DNA from: DAIMZM01 sp036733985
GTDB lineage: Bacteria > Bacillota > Dehalobacteriia > UBA4068
Length of the DNA: 5,380 nt
Direction of reading: 5' to 3'
Assembly (NCBI GenBank): GCA_036733985.1
Contig: DAIMZM010000122.1
Location: 1 to 5,380 of the forward strand
Position 1 is the stretch's first letter, and each line of letters starts with the position of its first letter. This document shows positions 4,637-5,380 of the stretch, in pieces. Both the position numbers and the translations under genes were made by a program. The notes beneath the pieces were generated by a model. That model saw nothing but the letters and a program-made list of their open reading frames with translations, did not search any database and had not been told where the DNA came from.

Positions 4637-5380
4637 TTAGCTGTTGTTGATATCCGCCAGATTCAGATGGCTGCTGGTCATCCAGGCCGGCCGCAAATCC
4701 GCCGGCACTTGCCGGAGATTCAGCCAGCAGGCCGCGGCATGGCCCTGATCCATGGTCAGCCAGGGCGGCTGCTGGGTCTGGCAGAGCTGCATGGCGTATT
4801 CGCAGCGGGCGGCAAAAGCGCAGCCCTGGGGCGGCGCGAACAAATCCGGCGGCGCGCCTTCAATGCTCAGCAGCTCTTCCTTGCCTGCCGCGTTCAGCTT
4901 GGGCATGGATTTCAGCAGGCCCCGGGTATACGGATGCCGGGGCTGATAAAAGACCTGGTCGGCCCGGCCTTCCTCCACCACCTTGCCCGCGTAGAACACC
5001 AGCACCCGCCGGGCCATATTGGCCACTACCCCCAGGTCATGGGTAATGAGGATGATGGAGGTATTGAATTTGGCTTGCAAGTCCTTCATCAAGTCGATGA
5101 TCTGGGCCTGGATGGTCACATCCAGGGCGGTGGTGGGTTCGTCGGCAATCAGCAGCTTAGGATTGCAGCACATGGCAATGGCGATCACCACCCTTTGCCG
5201 CATGCCGCCGGAAAGGGAATCCGGATATTCCCGGACCCTTTTCTCCGGGTTGGCAATGCCCACCAGGCGCAGGTATTCCACGGTCTTTTCCATAGCCGCG
5301 GCCTGGGAGATCTTCTGATGCTTGACCAGCACCTCGGCGATCTGCTTGCCCACGGTCATGGTGGGGTTCAGGCTGGTCAT
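4637..5380 (-). CDS. Oligo/dipeptide ABC transporter ATP-binding protein (DppD/OppD type), partial
   Basis: The last 247 residues of a cytoplasmic ATPase that powers peptide (or nickel) uptake; the N-terminal part with the Walker A motif lies beyond the right edge. The visible part opens with MTSLNPTMTVG, the segment just after the Q-loop; the methionine at the edge is internal, not a start. Next come the signature LSGGMRQR (56-63), Walker B LLIADEP (76-82), D-loop ALD (85-87) and H-loop H114. The C-terminal oligopeptide-transporter extension has RHPYTRGLLKSMP (148-160), IEGAPPDL (173-180) and four cysteines, C187, C193, C200 and C218, the set that in Opp/Dpp ATPases can hold an iron-sulphur cluster. 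MTSLNP marks it as the D-type rather than the F-type subunit (usually GSLNP). No F-type gene follows; a terminator does, so the order of this operon is not the usual D then F. NikD-like substrates cannot be excluded. Confidence 0.95.
   Translation of the reverse strand: MTSLNPTMTVGKQIAEVLVKHQKISQAAAMEKTVEYLRLVGIANPEKRVREYPDSLSGGMRQRVVIAIAMCCNPKLLIADEPTTALDVTIQAQIIDLMKDLQAKFNTSIILITHDLGVVANMARRVLVFYAGKVVEEGRADQVFYQPRHPYTRGLLKSMPKLNAAGKEELLSIEGAPPDLFAPPQGCAFAARCEYAMQLCQTQQPPWLTMDQGHAAACWLNLRQVPADLRPAWMTSSHLNLADINNS

Noticed and set aside
1..5380. CRISPR array, tRNA or rRNA genes
   Set aside because: No regularly spaced repeats and no recognisable tRNA or rRNA sequence were seen on either strand.

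Overview
The window looks like chromosomal DNA of a fairly GC-rich, Gram-positive-lineage bacterium, most likely Firmicutes (Clostridia or Negativicutes). The reasons are strong AGGAGG-type ribosome binding sites, sigma-A-like promoters with TTGACA/TATAAT boxes, intrinsic terminators and a type III pantothenate kinase. I cannot name the genus from sequence alone.

Layout, left to right. Positions 1-225 (minus) hold the start of a small protein that runs off the left edge and carries a CxxC...NCRC signature like that of phage head-morphogenesis/minor capsid proteins. Positions 226-751 are an AT-rich stretch without a convincing gene. It has a hairpin terminator (299-330), candidate promoters on both strands, an 18-codon microORF with a good ribosome binding site, and a sequence that may be an old transposon end. 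Positions 752-2942 (minus) form a tight three-gene set transcribed leftward: a TetR-family regulator, a crotonase-fold acyl-CoA isomerase/hydratase-like enzyme that overlaps it by an ATGA, and coaX (type III pantothenate kinase) 56 bases further on. A near-consensus promoter and a palindromic operator lie just upstream of the regulator, which fits autorepression.

Positions 3181-3465 (plus) encode a 94-residue antibiotic-biosynthesis-monooxygenase-fold protein, divergent from tetR. A GC-rich hairpin separates it from a convergent EamA/DMT-family ten-helix transporter (3528-4433, minus), which has its own promoter with a perfect TATAAT. The right edge (4637-5380, minus) is the C-terminal three quarters of a DppD/OppD-type peptide ABC transporter ATPase, ending in a textbook intrinsic terminator.

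The most coherent biological unit is tetR-crotonase-coaX: a ligand-responsive regulator, an acyl-CoA enzyme whose active site looks isomerase-like rather than hydratase-like, and a CoA biosynthesis kinase in one probable transcript. The divergent ABM protein may belong to the same regulon, but no promoter for it is clear. I did not find a clearly new defence, mobile or RNA system. The items most worth a second look are the phage-type fragment at the left edge, its odd AT-rich neighbourhood, and the operator architecture of tetR.
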